Counted from the first letter of the stretch, positions 44,772-55,485 are shown. The stretch: DNA of 64,000 nt from Desulfovibrio mangrovi (GCF_026230175.1 NZ_CP104208.1:1550001-1614000), one strand, 5' to 3'. The notes: generated from the sequence alone by a model not told the origin. Made by a program: numbers and translations.

Positions 44772-45905
44772 ATGCAAACAAACGACAACAACATCGGCGT
44801 ATCCATTATCATGCAGGATTTGGAAAAGGCTCAGGAATTGCGCAAGGCCGTAGTGTCCACCCCCGGTTTTCAACTGCTGGAAGATCCGGGAGAAAAGCGG
44901 GATTCCGTCGTCCTTGTCGAAGTGAACGGCAGAGCCGAACACATGCTGAAAGAGGCCTTTGAACTCAAACGTAGAGGACTTGTGGGCGGTGTGATAATGA
45001 CCGCGCGCAACTATCAGCAGGACCTGCTGCTCCGCTGCATTCAGATGGGTGTGGATGAATTTCTTCCTTCGCCACTTTCCCCGGACGACTTCCTTGCTGC
45101 ACTGCGACGCTATCGTATCAAGCATCTGACGGAACAAGGCGGCGATTCCAACGGCAAGAGTATTGCCGTGCTGGGAGCCCGAAGCGGCGTGGGCACAACA
45201 ACCATAGCTGTGGGCCTTGCATATTGGTTTCTGGAGCAAAAAAAGAAGGTCGCCATCATTGACCTTGCGCGTCCGCACGGCGACCTGAGCCTGTTCATGG
45301 ATGTGGAACACGAATACAGCTGGAAGGATGCCTTCGTTAATCTGCGGCGCATGGACGGCACTTTTCTCAAGAGCCTGATGTTCGAACACAAGAAAGATCT
45401 GTTTGTCCTGCCCGCTCCCACCTCGTTGCAGGAACGGTCAACCATTAACGCCGACGGAGTACAGGAACTCATATTCGGGACGTTGGAGCAATTTGACATC
45501 GTCATCATTGATGCCGGATCCATGTTGGACAATACCACTCTCATGACGTTGGAAAGGGTGGACTTGCCAATAGTGGTTTCGCTGATGAGCCTGCCCATTC
45601 TGGCCAGCACCAAGTATACATTAGACCTTTGCCGGCAGATTTCGCCTCCTCTCGGAGAGAGGATGAAGCTTGTCATCAACCGCTTCTCAAGCAAGTCGGT
45701 TCTCGAAAAGGAAGAGGTTACCAGCATCACCGGCAAGGAGATCTTTGCTGAAATACAGGAAGATCCCGACAAGGTTCTGGCCGCTATCAACAGGGGCATT
45801 CCGCTTTTCGAAGCGTACCCCGGATCGATCGCCACCAAGGGCATTCGCACCCTCGGCGGCAAGTTGATTCAGGGGCCCCGCACCAGCTTGTTCGGAGGGC
45901 TATAG
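44772..45905 (+). CDS. cpaE: Tad pilus localisation ATPase CpaE/TadZ
   Basis: 377 residues. N-terminal receiver-like domain without the usual phosphorylation pocket, then a MinD/ParA-type ATPase with the deviant P-loop GARSGVGTTTIAVGLA (no Walker lysine pair) and IIDLARPHGDLSLFMD. TadZ proteins place the pilus machine at the pole. Followed by cpaF after 80 bp. Confidence 0.9.
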   Translation: MQTNDNNIGVSIIMQDLEKAQELRKAVVSTPGFQLLEDPGEKRDSVVLVEVNGRAEHMLKEAFELKRRGLVGGVIMTARNYQQDLLLRCIQMGVDEFLPSPLSPDDFLAALRRYRIKHLTEQGGDSNGKSIAVLGARSGVGTTTIAVGLAYWFLEQKKKVAIIDLARPHGDLSLFMDVEHEYSWKDAFVNLRRMDGTFLKSLMFEHKKDLFVLPAPTSLQERSTINADGVQELIFGTLEQFDIVIIDAGSMLDNTTLMTLERVDLPIVVSLMSLPILASTKYTLDLCRQISPPLGERMKLVINRFSSKSVLEKEEVTSITGKEIFAEIQEDPDKVLAAINRGIPLFEAYPGSIATKGIRTLGGKLIQGPRTSLFGGL

Positions 45906-45985
45906 ACATAGCGTCGCCCCTTTCGTGATTCCCGGACCATCGAACGAACAACGTTTCCCCCAGCAGCAGAAACAGAGAGGGTACT

Positions 45986-47377
45986 ATGGGCATAGGCAAC
46001 AGGCTCGCAAAGTTCATCGGCAACAAGAATGAAATGACCCCTCAGACAACGGAAGTGCCCACCTATGATTTGGGCCTCTCTGATCAGGACGGCTACCACG
46101 CCATAAAACTGCAGCTGCATGACGCCCTGATCGGCGTGTTCGACCTCGACGCGCTTGAAAAGATCCCCAAGGACATGCTGGCTTCCCAGCTTTCCGGACA
46201 AATAGAACGGATTCTTGAAACAGACTTTTCCCACGCTCCGCTCAACGCGCTTGAGCGCAAGATGCTTATTAACGAGGTGCAGGACGAAATCCTCGGACTT
46301 GGTCCTATTGAACCGTTTCTCAAGGACCCCCAGATCAACGATGTGCTGGTAAACTCCTTCCGGCAGATCTTCGTGGAACGGAACGGACTGCTGGAGCTCA
46401 CCCCAAGCAGATTCAAGGATGAAGAACACCTGCGCAAGATCATAGACCGCATCGTGGCCCAAGTGGGCCGACGCATTGACGAAGCAACCCCCATGGTCGA
46501 CGCACGACTTCTGGACGGCAGCCGCGTCAATGCAGTCATCCCCCCACTTGCTATGGACGGCAGCGCGCTCTCCATCCGTAAGTTCTCCGCCGACCCGCTC
46601 GAACTGCAGGACCTGATCAAGTTCGGCTCTCTTCCCGATGTCGGCATAAGTGAAATCCTCAAAGGCATCGTCAAAGCCCGCCTCAACGTGCTCATTTCCG
46701 GGGGAACAGGCAGCGGCAAAACGACCCTGCTCAACGTGCTGTCGCGCTTCATCCCCGAGCGCGAGCGTATCCTGACCATAGAAGATGCTGCGGAACTGCA
46801 GCTGAAGCAGATACATCTGGTACGAATGGAAACCCGCCCCGCCAACATTGAAGGCAAGGGGGCAGTAACGCCCCGGGATCTGGTAAGAAACGCCCTGCGT
46901 ATGCGTCCGGACCGCATCATAGTCGGCGAAGTACGCGGCGGGGAGGCGCTGGACATGCTGCAAGCCATGAATACAGGCCATGACGGTTCGCTCTCCACCA
47001 TCCACGCGAACAGCCCCCGCGACGCCCTCATGCGACTTGAAACCATGGTATCCATGTCCGGCGTAAGCATGGACACATTATCCATTCGCCGCTTCATGGG
47101 TTCAGCTATCAACGTGGTTCTGCAGACGGCCCGCCTCGCCGACGGCAGCCGCAAGGTGACAAGCTTGCAGGAAGTTACAGGCATGGAAGGAGAAATCGTC
47201 ACCATGCAGGAAATCTTCCAGTTCAAGCAGGTGGGAGTAGGACAGGACGGCAAGGTGAAGGGGCATTTCAGAATGATGGGAATCCGGCCCAAGTTCATGG
47301 AAAAACTGCAGGCACAGGGTGTGGAAATTGATTCCTCATTCTTCTCCGCCTCCAACTCTCTGGGAGGTGAACAATGA
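45986..47377 (+). CDS. cpaF: Tad pilus assembly ATPase CpaF/TadA
   Basis: 463 residues. Secretion ATPase of the VirB11/GspE class: Walker A SGGTGSGKTTLLN, ERILTIEDAAELQL, the His-box (MNTGHDGSLSTIHANSPRDA) and Arg-rich NALRMRPDRIIVGEVRGGE. Powers Flp pilus assembly. The 3' end overlaps tadB by 4 bp. Confidence 0.96.
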   Translation: MGIGNRLAKFIGNKNEMTPQTTEVPTYDLGLSDQDGYHAIKLQLHDALIGVFDLDALEKIPKDMLASQLSGQIERILETDFSHAPLNALERKMLINEVQDEILGLGPIEPFLKDPQINDVLVNSFRQIFVERNGLLELTPSRFKDEEHLRKIIDRIVAQVGRRIDEATPMVDARLLDGSRVNAVIPPLAMDGSALSIRKFSADPLELQDLIKFGSLPDVGISEILKGIVKARLNVLISGGTGSGKTTLLNVLSRFIPERERILTIEDAAELQLKQIHLVRMETRPANIEGKGAVTPRDLVRNALRMRPDRIIVGEVRGGEALDMLQAMNTGHDGSLSTIHANSPRDALMRLETMVSMSGVSMDTLSIRRFMGSAINVVLQTARLADGSRKVTSLQEVTGMEGEIVTMQEIFQFKQVGVGQDGKVKGHFRMMGIRPKFMEKLQAQGVEIDSSFFSASNSLGGEQ

Positions 47378-48348
47378 TCTCGGATTTACCCCCTGTCGTA
47401 ATCGCGGCCAGCATGACCATGTTCATGTTCTTTCTGGTTCTGGCGACAATCGGCCTTATCAGCCTTGCCCACAGACACTCCACCGGCATCACCGGTCGGG
47501 TGAAGCGACTCAAGTCGCAGAACGAATACGGGACCAACGGCCTGCTGAAGCAGGACCGGCTTGCGCCCATTTCATGGGTTGACGCGCTGCTGAAGCAGCT
47601 TCCACCCGCCCGTGCCATTCATTTGTTACTGCTGCAGGCGGACTCGCCCATCAGTACCTGGCTATTCCTCTTGCTGAGCACACTGCTGTCGATTGTCGCT
47701 TTCGTGCTGGCAGTACTATTCGTCTCAATACCGTTCGCTCCCCTGGCAATCGCCGTGGCGACCGCCATATTCCCATGGCTGCTTGTACGACGTGCGAAGG
47801 AAATCCGGATGACCAAGTTCCTTGAGCAGCTCCCCAACGCACTGGATACGCTGGCACGCGCACTGCGGGCCGGCCATGCGCTTCCTTCCGGCCTGACACT
47901 GATCGCGGAGGAATATGATGCTCCCCTTGGAGACGAGTTCGAAAAGACCCTGCAGGAAATCAACTTCGGCGTCAGTCTGGAAAAGGCCATGACCAACCTC
48001 ATGAACAGAGTGGACCTGCCATCCCTGCGCTTCTTCGCGGTTTCCATCATCATTCAGCGGGAAGTCGGCGGCAACCTTGCGGAAATAGTGGATACCATCG
48101 CCCACCTGATCCGAGAACACCACAAACTGATGGGGAGAGTGCGTGTTCTCTCCGCAGAGGCGCGCATTTCCGCCATTATTCTCATCCTCATTCCCATTGC
48201 CATCGGCGGCATCATACAGATGCTGAACCCTGAGTATCTGAACCTGCTCTTTGAGCATCCGCGCGGGCTGTTCATGTTGAAGGGAGGCATTGCCCTCATG
48301 ATAGTGGGCGTTCTGACCATACGACAAATGATCAGGATCAAGGTGTAG
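47374..48348 (+). CDS. tadB: Tad inner-membrane platform protein TadB
   Basis: 324 residues. Membrane segments near the N terminus and at ~95-140, a cytoplasmic GspF domain (LPNALDTLARALRAGHALPS, EYDAPLGDEFEKTLQEINFG, REVGGNLAEIVDTIAHLIRE), and C-terminal membrane segments. Partner of TadC and CpaF. Confidence 0.94.
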   Translation: MISDLPPVVIAASMTMFMFFLVLATIGLISLAHRHSTGITGRVKRLKSQNEYGTNGLLKQDRLAPISWVDALLKQLPPARAIHLLLLQADSPISTWLFLLLSTLLSIVAFVLAVLFVSIPFAPLAIAVATAIFPWLLVRRAKEIRMTKFLEQLPNALDTLARALRAGHALPSGLTLIAEEYDAPLGDEFEKTLQEINFGVSLEKAMTNLMNRVDLPSLRFFAVSIIIQREVGGNLAEIVDTIAHLIREHHKLMGRVRVLSAEARISAIILILIPIAIGGIIQMLNPEYLNLLFEHPRGLFMLKGGIALMIVGVLTIRQMIRIKV

Positions 48349-48350
48349 CC

Positions 48351-49241
48351 ATGAAACCGGAACAATTCCTACCCTATCTTGTCGGCATGACCATCATGGT
48401 CGCAGCCCTGTTCATCATGAACCTGTTCACGAACCGAGGGGTAAAAAGCGAGGTTCATGACCGTCTGCAACGTTTCAAGCAACCCGGCACACAAGCCGCA
48501 AAGCAGGAAACCGCCCAGAACATCCTGTTGATCAGCGACTACGGTTCCCTGAGCAAGCTGCGGTTGCGCCTGTTCTGGGCCGGTTGGACATCGCCCATCG
48601 CCCCGGCAGTATACTGGCTGCTCCGCTTCGCCTTCGCCACGGCCGGAGCGGTTATGTTGTTCTACATAGGCGTGCATAATCAGGATGTCCTGAGCCTGGA
48701 TGAAATACGGCTCGGGCAAGTGCTGTTCGCGGTAGGCGGCTTCATGCTGCCCTCGTCCCTGCTCAACCTGCGCATTGAAGGCCGTAAAAAGGCCATCCTG
48801 TGGGAACTACCGGAAATCCTCGACCTCATGGTCGTCTGCGTTGAGGCCGGTATGGGACTGGAACAGGCCATTTCGCGCGTGACTCAGGAAATATCCACCA
48901 GCTGCCCCAACATGTACAAGGAGTTACGTCGGATGTCGCTCGAAATACTGGCCGGCAAGGGACGGGCAGAAGCCTTGCGCAGAATGGCGACACGTGTAGG
49001 GGTTGATGAATTGGAAGGGCTGACCAGCCTGATCATTCAGGCCGACACATTCGGAACAAGCATCGCCCAGACCTTGCGCGTCTTTTCAGACACCCTGCGG
49101 ACAAAGCGCTTCCAGCAGGCGGAGGAACTCGCAGGAAAGCTGCCTGTCAAACTCCTGCTCCCTGTCGTGCTGTTCATTTTCCCCATGCTTCTGGTGATCA
49201 TCCTCGGACCGGCCTCAATCCGTATTTCGGAAATGTTCTAA
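48351..49241 (+). CDS. tadC: Tad inner-membrane platform protein TadC
   Basis: 296 residues. GspF-type domain: LPEILDLMVVCVEAGMGLEQ, AISRVTQEIS, RMATRVGVDELEGLTSLIIQ, ADTFGTSIAQTLRVFSDTLR, and a C-terminal membrane hairpin (VKLLLPVVLFIFPMLLVIIL). Starts 2 bp after the tadB stop. Confidence 0.94.
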   Translation: MKPEQFLPYLVGMTIMVAALFIMNLFTNRGVKSEVHDRLQRFKQPGTQAAKQETAQNILLISDYGSLSKLRLRLFWAGWTSPIAPAVYWLLRFAFATAGAVMLFYIGVHNQDVLSLDEIRLGQVLFAVGGFMLPSSLLNLRIEGRKKAILWELPEILDLMVVCVEAGMGLEQAISRVTQEISTSCPNMYKELRRMSLEILAGKGRAEALRRMATRVGVDELEGLTSLIIQADTFGTSIAQTLRVFSDTLRTKRFQQAEELAGKLPVKLLLPVVLFIFPMLLVIILGPASIRISEMF

Positions 49242-49267
49242 TTCCAGACATCCAAGGAGAGGTAGCT

Positions 49268-50227
49268 GTGCGCAATTCCATACTTTGCATCCTGTTGCTG
49301 TTAGGCGCAATCGCTTTGCTTGCCGGTTGCAAGTCCCCCAAGGAATCCAGCGCGGACATGGGAGAATGGCTGGCGCAGCACGACAAGGAACAGCCCCTGA
49401 CATGGGAAGGCTACATGAGCCAGGGGGACGCCAATGTCAGACAGGGAAATCTTGAAGAAGCCTATCTTGACTATAGCAAGGCGCTCAAGCTCCAGCCGGA
49501 CAATCTGGACCTGCGAATGAAGAGGGGCGATCTGCTCTTCCGTAAACAACTCATGGAAAAAGCGCTCAATGAGTACATGGCAGTACTGGAAAAATCTCCA
49601 GACCGCTCTGATGCCCATTTGGGAGTGGGCAAGGTATACTTCGCCGTAGGGAGAAACAAAGAAGCCGCCCAACACCTGCACAAGGCAAAACGCGACAAGT
49701 GCGAAACCTGGGAGGCATATGCCCTGCTCGGTATCATGCACGACTGGGAGATGGAAACCAGACAGGGAGAATTGTATCTGCAACGCGCCTACAAGTGCGT
49801 CCCCACGAATGGCGACGTGCTCAACAACCAAGGGCTGAACTACATGTTGCAGGGAAAGCTGGACAAGGCCATCCCCAAATTCCTTGCCGCCATCAAGGCC
49901 GGAAACACCGAACCCAAGGTCTACAACAACCTCGGCGTGGCACTGGCGAAAAAGGAACAATACGAAGATGCCCTTGAAGCCTTCAAACTGGCAGGCGACG
50001 AAGCACGTGCCTTCAACAATATCGGTTACGTGCTGTATCAGAAGGGAGAATACCGAAAGGCCATAACCTGCTTTGAAAAAGCTCTTTCGCTCCATTCCGC
50101 CTACTATCAGGAAGCTGGTGAAAACCTGAACCGGGCCAAGGCTGCGCTCTTCACCAAACAAACCGTCAAGGTATCCTCACCTGAATGGGATAATCGCTTC
50201 CAGTTTCTGCTGAAAACCATCGACTGA
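49268..50227 (+). CDS. tadD: TPR lipoprotein TadD-like
   Basis: 319 residues, GTG start behind aaggagaggtagct. Lipobox LLAGC near residue 22. Then at least five TPR units (e.g. GNLEEAYLDYSKALKLQPDN, EKALNEYMAVLEKSPDRSD, GKLDKAIPKFLAAIKAGN, KVYNNLGVALAKKEQYEDAL, EYRKAITCFEKALSLHS). In tad loci such a lipoprotein is needed for secretin assembly. Last gene of the locus. Confidence 0.88.
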   Translation: MRNSILCILLLLGAIALLAGCKSPKESSADMGEWLAQHDKEQPLTWEGYMSQGDANVRQGNLEEAYLDYSKALKLQPDNLDLRMKRGDLLFRKQLMEKALNEYMAVLEKSPDRSDAHLGVGKVYFAVGRNKEAAQHLHKAKRDKCETWEAYALLGIMHDWEMETRQGELYLQRAYKCVPTNGDVLNNQGLNYMLQGKLDKAIPKFLAAIKAGNTEPKVYNNLGVALAKKEQYEDALEAFKLAGDEARAFNNIGYVLYQKGEYRKAITCFEKALSLHSAYYQEAGENLNRAKAALFTKQTVKVSSPEWDNRFQFLLKTID

Positions 50228-50314
50228 CAAATTGTTGGAACGAAGGCCATGCAGGTGGTGACGGTATACCCGTACGGCACTGCCTTAGGTCTCATGGTCT
50301 AGCTCCATTCTCAT

Positions 50315-50339
50315 GGCCCGGGAGTATATTTCCCGGGCC
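50315..50339 (+). terminator. Hairpin after the Tad locus
   Basis: ggcccggga-gtatatt-tcccgggcc, 9-bp stem, followed by tactgttgcc; the U-run is poor. The rest of 50228-50524 has no gene. Confidence 0.55.
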
Positions 50340-50524
50340 TACTGTTGCCCAGCACTCAGAATACGGAGGGGAACAGGCCCCTGATCTTCAGCCGCCGCCA
50401 TCAGGGACTGGTTTTCACAAGAACACAGCCTGCACAGCCATCCCATCGCCCATGGAACAGATTATAATCACACCTGCCGCCCAAACACGGTATACAACAA
50501 GCTGATTAATCACGGAGTGTTCTC

Positions 50525-51676
50525 ATGGATGAATGCAAAGATCCCTTCTCCACCTCATTTGTTCAGGCCGTGTTTGAACGTCTGCCTGTGGGTATCATGG
50601 TCATTGATCCCGCCGGGGTCATTATTGCCATCAATCAGGCGCTTTGCTCCATGATCGGGTTGAGCCAGAATCATGCGCGGGGCAAAGTCTGGGTGGACGT
50701 ATTCGACATCGGCCACAGGAATCTCGCATTTCATCAATTGCTCACAGACGTCATCCATGGCGAATTGCCGTCCCTGAACCGATACGTCTCGTTTGAAAGA
50801 GAGGATGGGGCATTCGTCGACCTTGGCATTCTCTCCTCCTTCATCAAGCATAACGACATGATGCTCGGCATAGCCGTTATCATGCAGGATATGACCGCCA
50901 TCAACAGCAAACATGAGGATGAGCGGGACGCCTTGGAGCGTATCGCATCGATTGTAAACGAACGGGAAGTGGCGCTCCTCAACCTTGCCGAAGCGGTTGC
51001 GCATCAGGTTCGCAATCCTGTGACAGTCATCGGGGGGCAGGTGAACCTGCTGATGCGAGAACAAATGACACTGACAAAGCCGGAACGACTGAACGTCATT
51101 CGTGAGGAATCGATAAAGCTCGAAGGGATAGTGAAGGAACTTAACGGATTCGTATCCATCCACGCCCGTCAGCCGGATTGGGTTTCCATTCTGGAGGTAT
51201 TTGCCAGCTGGCTGGATGCCTTTTGCAAAAACAATCCTCAATATGTCTGCACGATCAACGACATGACCTGCGAGCCCCCGGACGCGGATCAAGACAGCGA
51301 TCTCCTATGGGCCGACCCCTTCCTGCTGCGCCTGATCCTGTCTGAACTCGTGGCAAACACCCTTGATTTTGCCTCCCATAACCTGCATCCGATTGCGACC
51401 ATCTCCACCCACAAGAACGCCAAGACCCTCAGGGTGACATACGAAGACAACAGCTGCGGCATAGCCGAGCACATTCTCCCCTACATTTTCGACCCGTTCT
51501 TCACCACCAAGTCCTCGGGGGTGGGCATGGGGCTTTGCAAGGTTCGGCGTGCCATGATGGTCATGGGGGGCACGGCACGCGTCTGGCCTTCGGTGTGTCC
51601 CACCAAGGGCGGAGTATGTGTGCATCTGGATTTCCCTGTATCGCAGCCTCCAAACCCGCGCATGAAGCCGGCATGA
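50525..51676 (+). CDS. Soluble PAS-domain histidine kinase
   Basis: 383 residues, no membrane segments. PAS (ERLPVGIMVIDPAGVIIAIN, residues ~17-125), HisKA with the unusual H-box LAEAVAHQVRNPVTVIGG (Gln in place of Glu/Asp next to His), and HATPase (LSELVANTLDFASHN, EDNSCGIAEH, SSGVGMGLCKVRRAM). Its regulator is not adjacent. Position behind the tad genes, same direction, hints at control of pilus genes, but a hairpin and ~300 bp separate them. Confidence 0.88.
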   Translation: MDECKDPFSTSFVQAVFERLPVGIMVIDPAGVIIAINQALCSMIGLSQNHARGKVWVDVFDIGHRNLAFHQLLTDVIHGELPSLNRYVSFEREDGAFVDLGILSSFIKHNDMMLGIAVIMQDMTAINSKHEDERDALERIASIVNEREVALLNLAEAVAHQVRNPVTVIGGQVNLLMREQMTLTKPERLNVIREESIKLEGIVKELNGFVSIHARQPDWVSILEVFASWLDAFCKNNPQYVCTINDMTCEPPDADQDSDLLWADPFLLRLILSELVANTLDFASHNLHPIATISTHKNAKTLRVTYEDNSCGIAEHILPYIFDPFFTTKSSGVGMGLCKVRRAMMVMGGTARVWPSVCPTKGGVCVHLDFPVSQPPNPRMKPA

Positions 51677-51788
51677 CAGGCTTATTCCGAAAACGGGAGA
51701 CCAATGCGACACCCGTGACAGACAAAATCACATGTTCCAATCCGTTACCGGAACCGACTTAGCTTACTCTAACAACGACTATACAAAA

Positions 51789-51824
51789 GAATCCCTCCAT
51801 CAAGCGATGGAGGGATTCTTTCTT
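51789..51824 (+). terminator. Terminator between the PAS kinase and the N-ATPase operon
   Basis: gaatccctccatc-aagc-gatggagggattc, 13-bp perfect stem followed by tttctt; AT-rich also on the left, so probably bidirectional between the converging units. Confidence 0.85.
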
Positions 51825-51920
51825 GCCTGCAGAAAACAGCCTCTGCTTACCGTTTCGGCCAGCCAATTTACACAGTTATGCCTTATGCTCAGATCACATC
51901 ACCTGCCGCCCAGTTCCGCT

Positions 51921-52802
51921 TCAACTCCCCATAAGGGCCTCAAACCCTGCGGTGATATCAAGCAATTCACCGGTAATTGCGGACTGGCGGGCATCGCGGA
52001 ATGCCGCGTGCAATTCGTCCAGCATCTCCATGATGTTCTTTTCGGCCGCCTGCATGGAAGAGAGCCGTGCGGCGTTTTCCGCTGCCAGTGACCGGGCAAC
52101 GGCTCCGTACAAGGATACGAAAAGATGCTGCTCGAACAGTCCCGCGAACAGCACGGGGGCAGACGCTCCACGTTGCGGCAGGCATCGTCCGGGCCATTTG
52201 CGGTCAAGCACACGCTGTCCCCATTCCCTGTCCAGAGGCAGGACGCGTTCATGACACACGGCATATCCCTGCCCGCCTGCAGGGGCATTGAACACCACGT
52301 GCAGCCTATGCGCGCTACTCTCGGGCACATGCTCGGCCATATGCTGCACTATGCCCCCGACCACGGCATTCACTCCGGACAAGGTGCCGGGCAGGGGAAA
52401 TGTCTGAGCGGGGGGAAAACCTGCATCCTCCAGCCCCAACCGGATCCGCTCCCCCACTCCCCACAGGACGACGGAAAGCCCCGAATCACGCAACAGCCTG
52501 CCCTCTTCCAATGTCCTTTCCAGCACAACCTCATTGAACTGCCCGCACATGCCCTGATCAGACCCCACGGCCAGCACCACGGCAGTGCCGGACACCGGAA
52601 AACGCTGAGAAGCCCCCTGCCCACGCAAAAACACATGCCAGCCCATCTCCACCACCGCAGCGTATTCTTCCAACGATCGCGCAGCCTGCTCGAAATGACG
52701 TATATTCACAGCCGCCAGACTCTTCATGGTCTTCACCACTCCGAGCAGTTCCGTCGCCGTATGAATGCGCTTGGAGAGAGCTTGCAATCCCTGCATGGTC
52801 AC
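51921..52802 (-). CDS. atpG: N-ATPase gamma subunit
   Basis: 293 residues. N-terminal helix [20 protein letters not shown] with [20 protein letters not shown] and C-terminal [20 protein letters not shown] (long coiled coil) match the F-type gamma stalk. Central rotor subunit linking the catalytic head to the c-ring. Last gene of the minus-strand operon, overlapping atpA by 4 bp, as in N-ATPase operons that end in atpG. Confidence 0.9.
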   Translation of the reverse strand: MTMQGLQALSKRIHTATELLGVVKTMKSLAAVNIRHFEQAARSLEEYAAVVEMGWHVFLRGQGASQRFPVSGTAVVLAVGSDQGMCGQFNEVVLERTLEEGRLLRDSGLSVVLWGVGERIRLGLEDAGFPPAQTFPLPGTLSGVNAVVGGIVQHMAEHVPESSAHRLHVVFNAPAGGQGYAVCHERVLPLDREWGQRVLDRKWPGRCLPQRGASAPVLFAGLFEQHLFVSLYGAVARSLAAENAARLSSMQAAEKNIMEMLDELHAAFRDARQSAITGELLDITAGFEALMGS

Positions 52803-54319
52803 TTCTCCATGGCCGCCAGAGCCGCTGCAAACGCCCCAATTGCCTGTTGCCAGACTGGGTCCTGCTTGCCCTGCGCCCGTGCCAGACGCTCCACATCGCC
52901 AAACGTATCCGCTGCGGCCTTGATGACCACGGCCTGCGCATCGCCCATCCTTTCCACAGGCAAGGCGTCGAACAATCCTTCCGCAACGGCCAGTAGCACG
53001 GCAACCTGTTCACCCGGCGTCAGCGGCGAGAACCTGTCCTGCTTGAGAATCTCACGCACCCTGCGCCCGTGCTCCAGCTTAGTTCTGGTGTCCTCATCCA
53101 GTCGGGTACCGAAACGTGCAAAGGCTTCCAGTTCCTGAAACTGCGAATAGGTAAGACGCAATTCCCCGGCGACCTTGGCATATCCCGGCAATTGCGCCCG
53201 TCCGCCCACGCGGGAAACGGACTTGCCCACATCCACGGCCGGAAGAATGGCCTTATGGAACAAATCTGGATTGAGATATATCTGGCCGTCCGTAATGGAA
53301 ATAAGGTTAGTTGGAATATAGGCCGAGAGGTTCTGAGCCTCAGTCTCGATAATGGGCAGCGCGGTGAGCGTGCCGCCTCCGTGCTCCGCCTTGAGGCGCG
53401 TGGAACGTTCAAGCAGCCGCGAATGGATGTAGAAAATATCGCCGGGAAACGCCTCGCGCCCGGGGGGACGGCGCAACAGCAACGACAATTGGCGGTATGC
53501 CTGCGCATGACGGGTAAGATCGTCATAGACCACGAGCACATCCCGCCCCTGCCGCATGAAATATTCCCCCATGGCTGTTGCCGAATAAGGGGCTATATAC
53601 TGCATTCCAGGTGAATCGCCGCCTTCCACCACCACGGCAAACGAATAGGCCATGGCCCCGCGACGCTCCATTTCCGCAAGAGTGCGGGCCACACTGGAAC
53701 TGCGCTGGCTGATGGCGCAGTAGATGCACACCACGTCTCCCTGTGGCTGATTGCATATCAAATCCAGCGCAATGGCCGTTTTGCCGGTCTGACGGTCGCC
53801 CAGGATCAGCTCGCGCTGCCCCCGCCCGATGGGAATGAGCGTATCAAGCACCTTCAAACCGGTCTGCAAAGGGGCATTCACGGGCGCACGATGCAGAATC
53901 GGCGGTGCTTCGCGTTCCACGGGCAGGCGCTCGGTGCAGGAAACAGGGCCCCGGCCATCCAGCGGCCTGCCGAGCGGGTCCACCACTCTCCCGATGAGCG
54001 CTTCTCCCACCGGAATATCGAGAACGCTCCCCGTACGCTCCACTTCATCACCAGCCATCAGGGTGTCCCCGGTGCCGAGCAACGCGATGCCCACCTTGTC
54101 CGGCAGAATATCCAGCACCAGACCGGGAACACCGGAACCGAGCATGAGAAGCTCTTCTGACCGGACGGAACCAAGTCCTTCGGCCTGAACAACGCCCTGA
54201 ACCACGGAAATGATGCGGCCCACTTCCTGCGGCCCGAGCTCGGGGCTGTAACCGGCAATCCCCTCGGCTACCGCATCAAGCGCCTCGTTGATGGTCTTTT
54301 CAAGAAACTCACCGCTCAT
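52799..54319 (-). CDS. atpA: N-ATPase alpha subunit
   Basis: 506 residues from the ATG at 54319 (GGAG seven bases upstream); the frame extends to 54361 inside atpF. Walker [50 protein letters not shown] and the Arg-finger region [20 protein letters not shown]. Non-catalytic nucleotide-binding subunit of F1. Downstream of the long b subunit gene and before gamma, in N-ATPase order. Confidence 0.96.
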   Translation of the reverse strand: MSGEFLEKTINEALDAVAEGIAGYSPELGPQEVGRIISVVQGVVQAEGLGSVRSEELLMLGSGVPGLVLDILPDKVGIALLGTGDTLMAGDEVERTGSVLDIPVGEALIGRVVDPLGRPLDGRGPVSCTERLPVEREAPPILHRAPVNAPLQTGLKVLDTLIPIGRGQRELILGDRQTGKTAIALDLICNQPQGDVVCIYCAISQRSSSVARTLAEMERRGAMAYSFAVVVEGGDSPGMQYIAPYSATAMGEYFMRQGRDVLVVYDDLTRHAQAYRQLSLLLRRPPGREAFPGDIFYIHSRLLERSTRLKAEHGGGTLTALPIIETEAQNLSAYIPTNLISITDGQIYLNPDLFHKAILPAVDVGKSVSRVGGRAQLPGYAKVAGELRLTYSQFQELEAFARFGTRLDEDTRTKLEHGRRVREILKQDRFSPLTPGEQVAVLLAVAEGLFDALPVERMGDAQAVVIKAAADTFGDVERLARAQGKQDPVWQQAIGAFAAALAAMEK

Positions 54320-54338
54320 CACAGAGTCTCCATTCTGG

Positions 54339-55256
54339 CTACCGCCCAGTGTCCGCGCCACTCAGCACCGACAGTATCTCGTCTTCAACACCTTCAAGAT
54401 AGGCCTTCAGAGACCATTCCCACTTCCGGTCATGAACCAGCAACGCCAGACCAAAGCCCAATTCCGGTTCGAGACGAATCTCTGGTTCGCCGCAATCGGG
54501 AAAACGCCTGACCACGGCATCACAAAGCTCAGCCTGCGCCGAATCGCTCAAGGAAAAGCCGAGGCGTATCACAGGAGAATACACGGCAGCCATGTCCTGC
54601 TCCGCGCCATCATCCGAGCCGCTGTCCCCTTCGGGCATGTCCGCTTCCGGCATCCCCACCTCAGCACCTGAAACCGGGGCCTCAATGTATCCGGAGCCTT
54701 CCGCACCGGCGGGCGGCTCGTTCAAGAAATCCCCCTCCGGGCTGCCAGAGGATGGCGGAGGACATACATCCCCTTCATAGACCTCCAACCTTCGCACAAA
54801 GCTTGCGATCAGCCGTTCCTCCAGCCCTTCGTCCGCAAGATCGCGAAGCACCTTTCCGGAAAGTGAGACAACCTCCTCCGCGATGCCCTGACGCACGCGT
54901 CCGGCCATGGTCCGACGCTCACGCTCCACAGCCTGCAGCCATGTCGCGCGCTCCCCCGCTACAGCATTCCGGGCCTCTTCCAACGCGCCCTCCAGCCATG
55001 CGTCAGCCTTATCCCGCGCCTCGGCCATAATAGCCTCACCGGCCTGCTCAAGCTCATCCCGTTGCTGACGCATGGCTCCCGCGTGCTCCTGCGCTTCCTG
55101 CCGTGCATCATGCGCTTTGCGCACTTCGTCAGCGACCCGCTTCTGCCGCTCGTCCATGGCCTGCATGATCGGGCCATACAGAAAGCGTTTCAGCAGAAAA
55201 ACGAGGATCAGGAAGTTAACGGCCTGAACCGCCACGGTGAACCAATCCACCAGCAT
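54339..55256 (-). CDS. atpF: N-ATPase b subunit with a delta-like C-terminal extension
   Basis: 305 residues from the ATG at 55256 (GGAGG upstream), about twice the E. coli b subunit. N-terminal membrane helix ([20 protein letters not shown], residues 6-25), a long charged coil (~30-165), a Pro/Gly/acidic linker (~168-225), and a C-terminal domain where [20 protein letters not shown] and the following [20 protein letters not shown] resemble the end of the F1 delta subunit (LigG-type segment, then short helix). No separate atpH is present. Inference: one chain forms both the b stalk and the delta-like contact. Confidence 0.85.
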   Translation of the reverse strand: MLVDWFTVAVQAVNFLILVFLLKRFLYGPIMQAMDERQKRVADEVRKAHDARQEAQEHAGAMRQQRDELEQAGEAIMAEARDKADAWLEGALEEARNAVAGERATWLQAVERERRTMAGRVRQGIAEEVVSLSGKVLRDLADEGLEERLIASFVRRLEVYEGDVCPPPSSGSPEGDFLNEPPAGAEGSGYIEAPVSGAEVGMPEADMPEGDSGSDDGAEQDMAAVYSPVIRLGFSLSDSAQAELCDAVVRRFPDCGEPEIRLEPELGFGLALLVHDRKWEWSLKAYLEGVEDEILSVLSGADTGR

Positions 55257-55387
55257 TCGCGTTCCTCCGACCAAGACTTCTTTTGCGTCCGCAACCATTG
55301 AGACCGTTGCGACGCGACAGGAAACGTGCAGAGCACACATACGGAACATGACGCTCAACGCAGGTTGCCGACAAGTCCGGAACCAAC

Positions 55388-55470
55388 GGCCCTGTTACGC
55401 CGCTTGGCATCATCAAGGGACACATACAGTCAGCAACACGCCAATCAATCAGGCATCAACCAACAGGGCC
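55388..55470 (-). other. Intercistronic long-range hairpin, atpE to atpF
   Basis: ggccctgtt (55388-55396) pairs with aacagggcc (55462-55470), a 9-bp perfect stem with a ~65-base loop, in the 229-bp gap that interrupts an otherwise tightly packed operon. It lies right after the c-subunit gene, where transcript levels need to differ. Confidence 0.5.
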
Positions 55471-55485
55471 GACGTTCTTTCCTTC

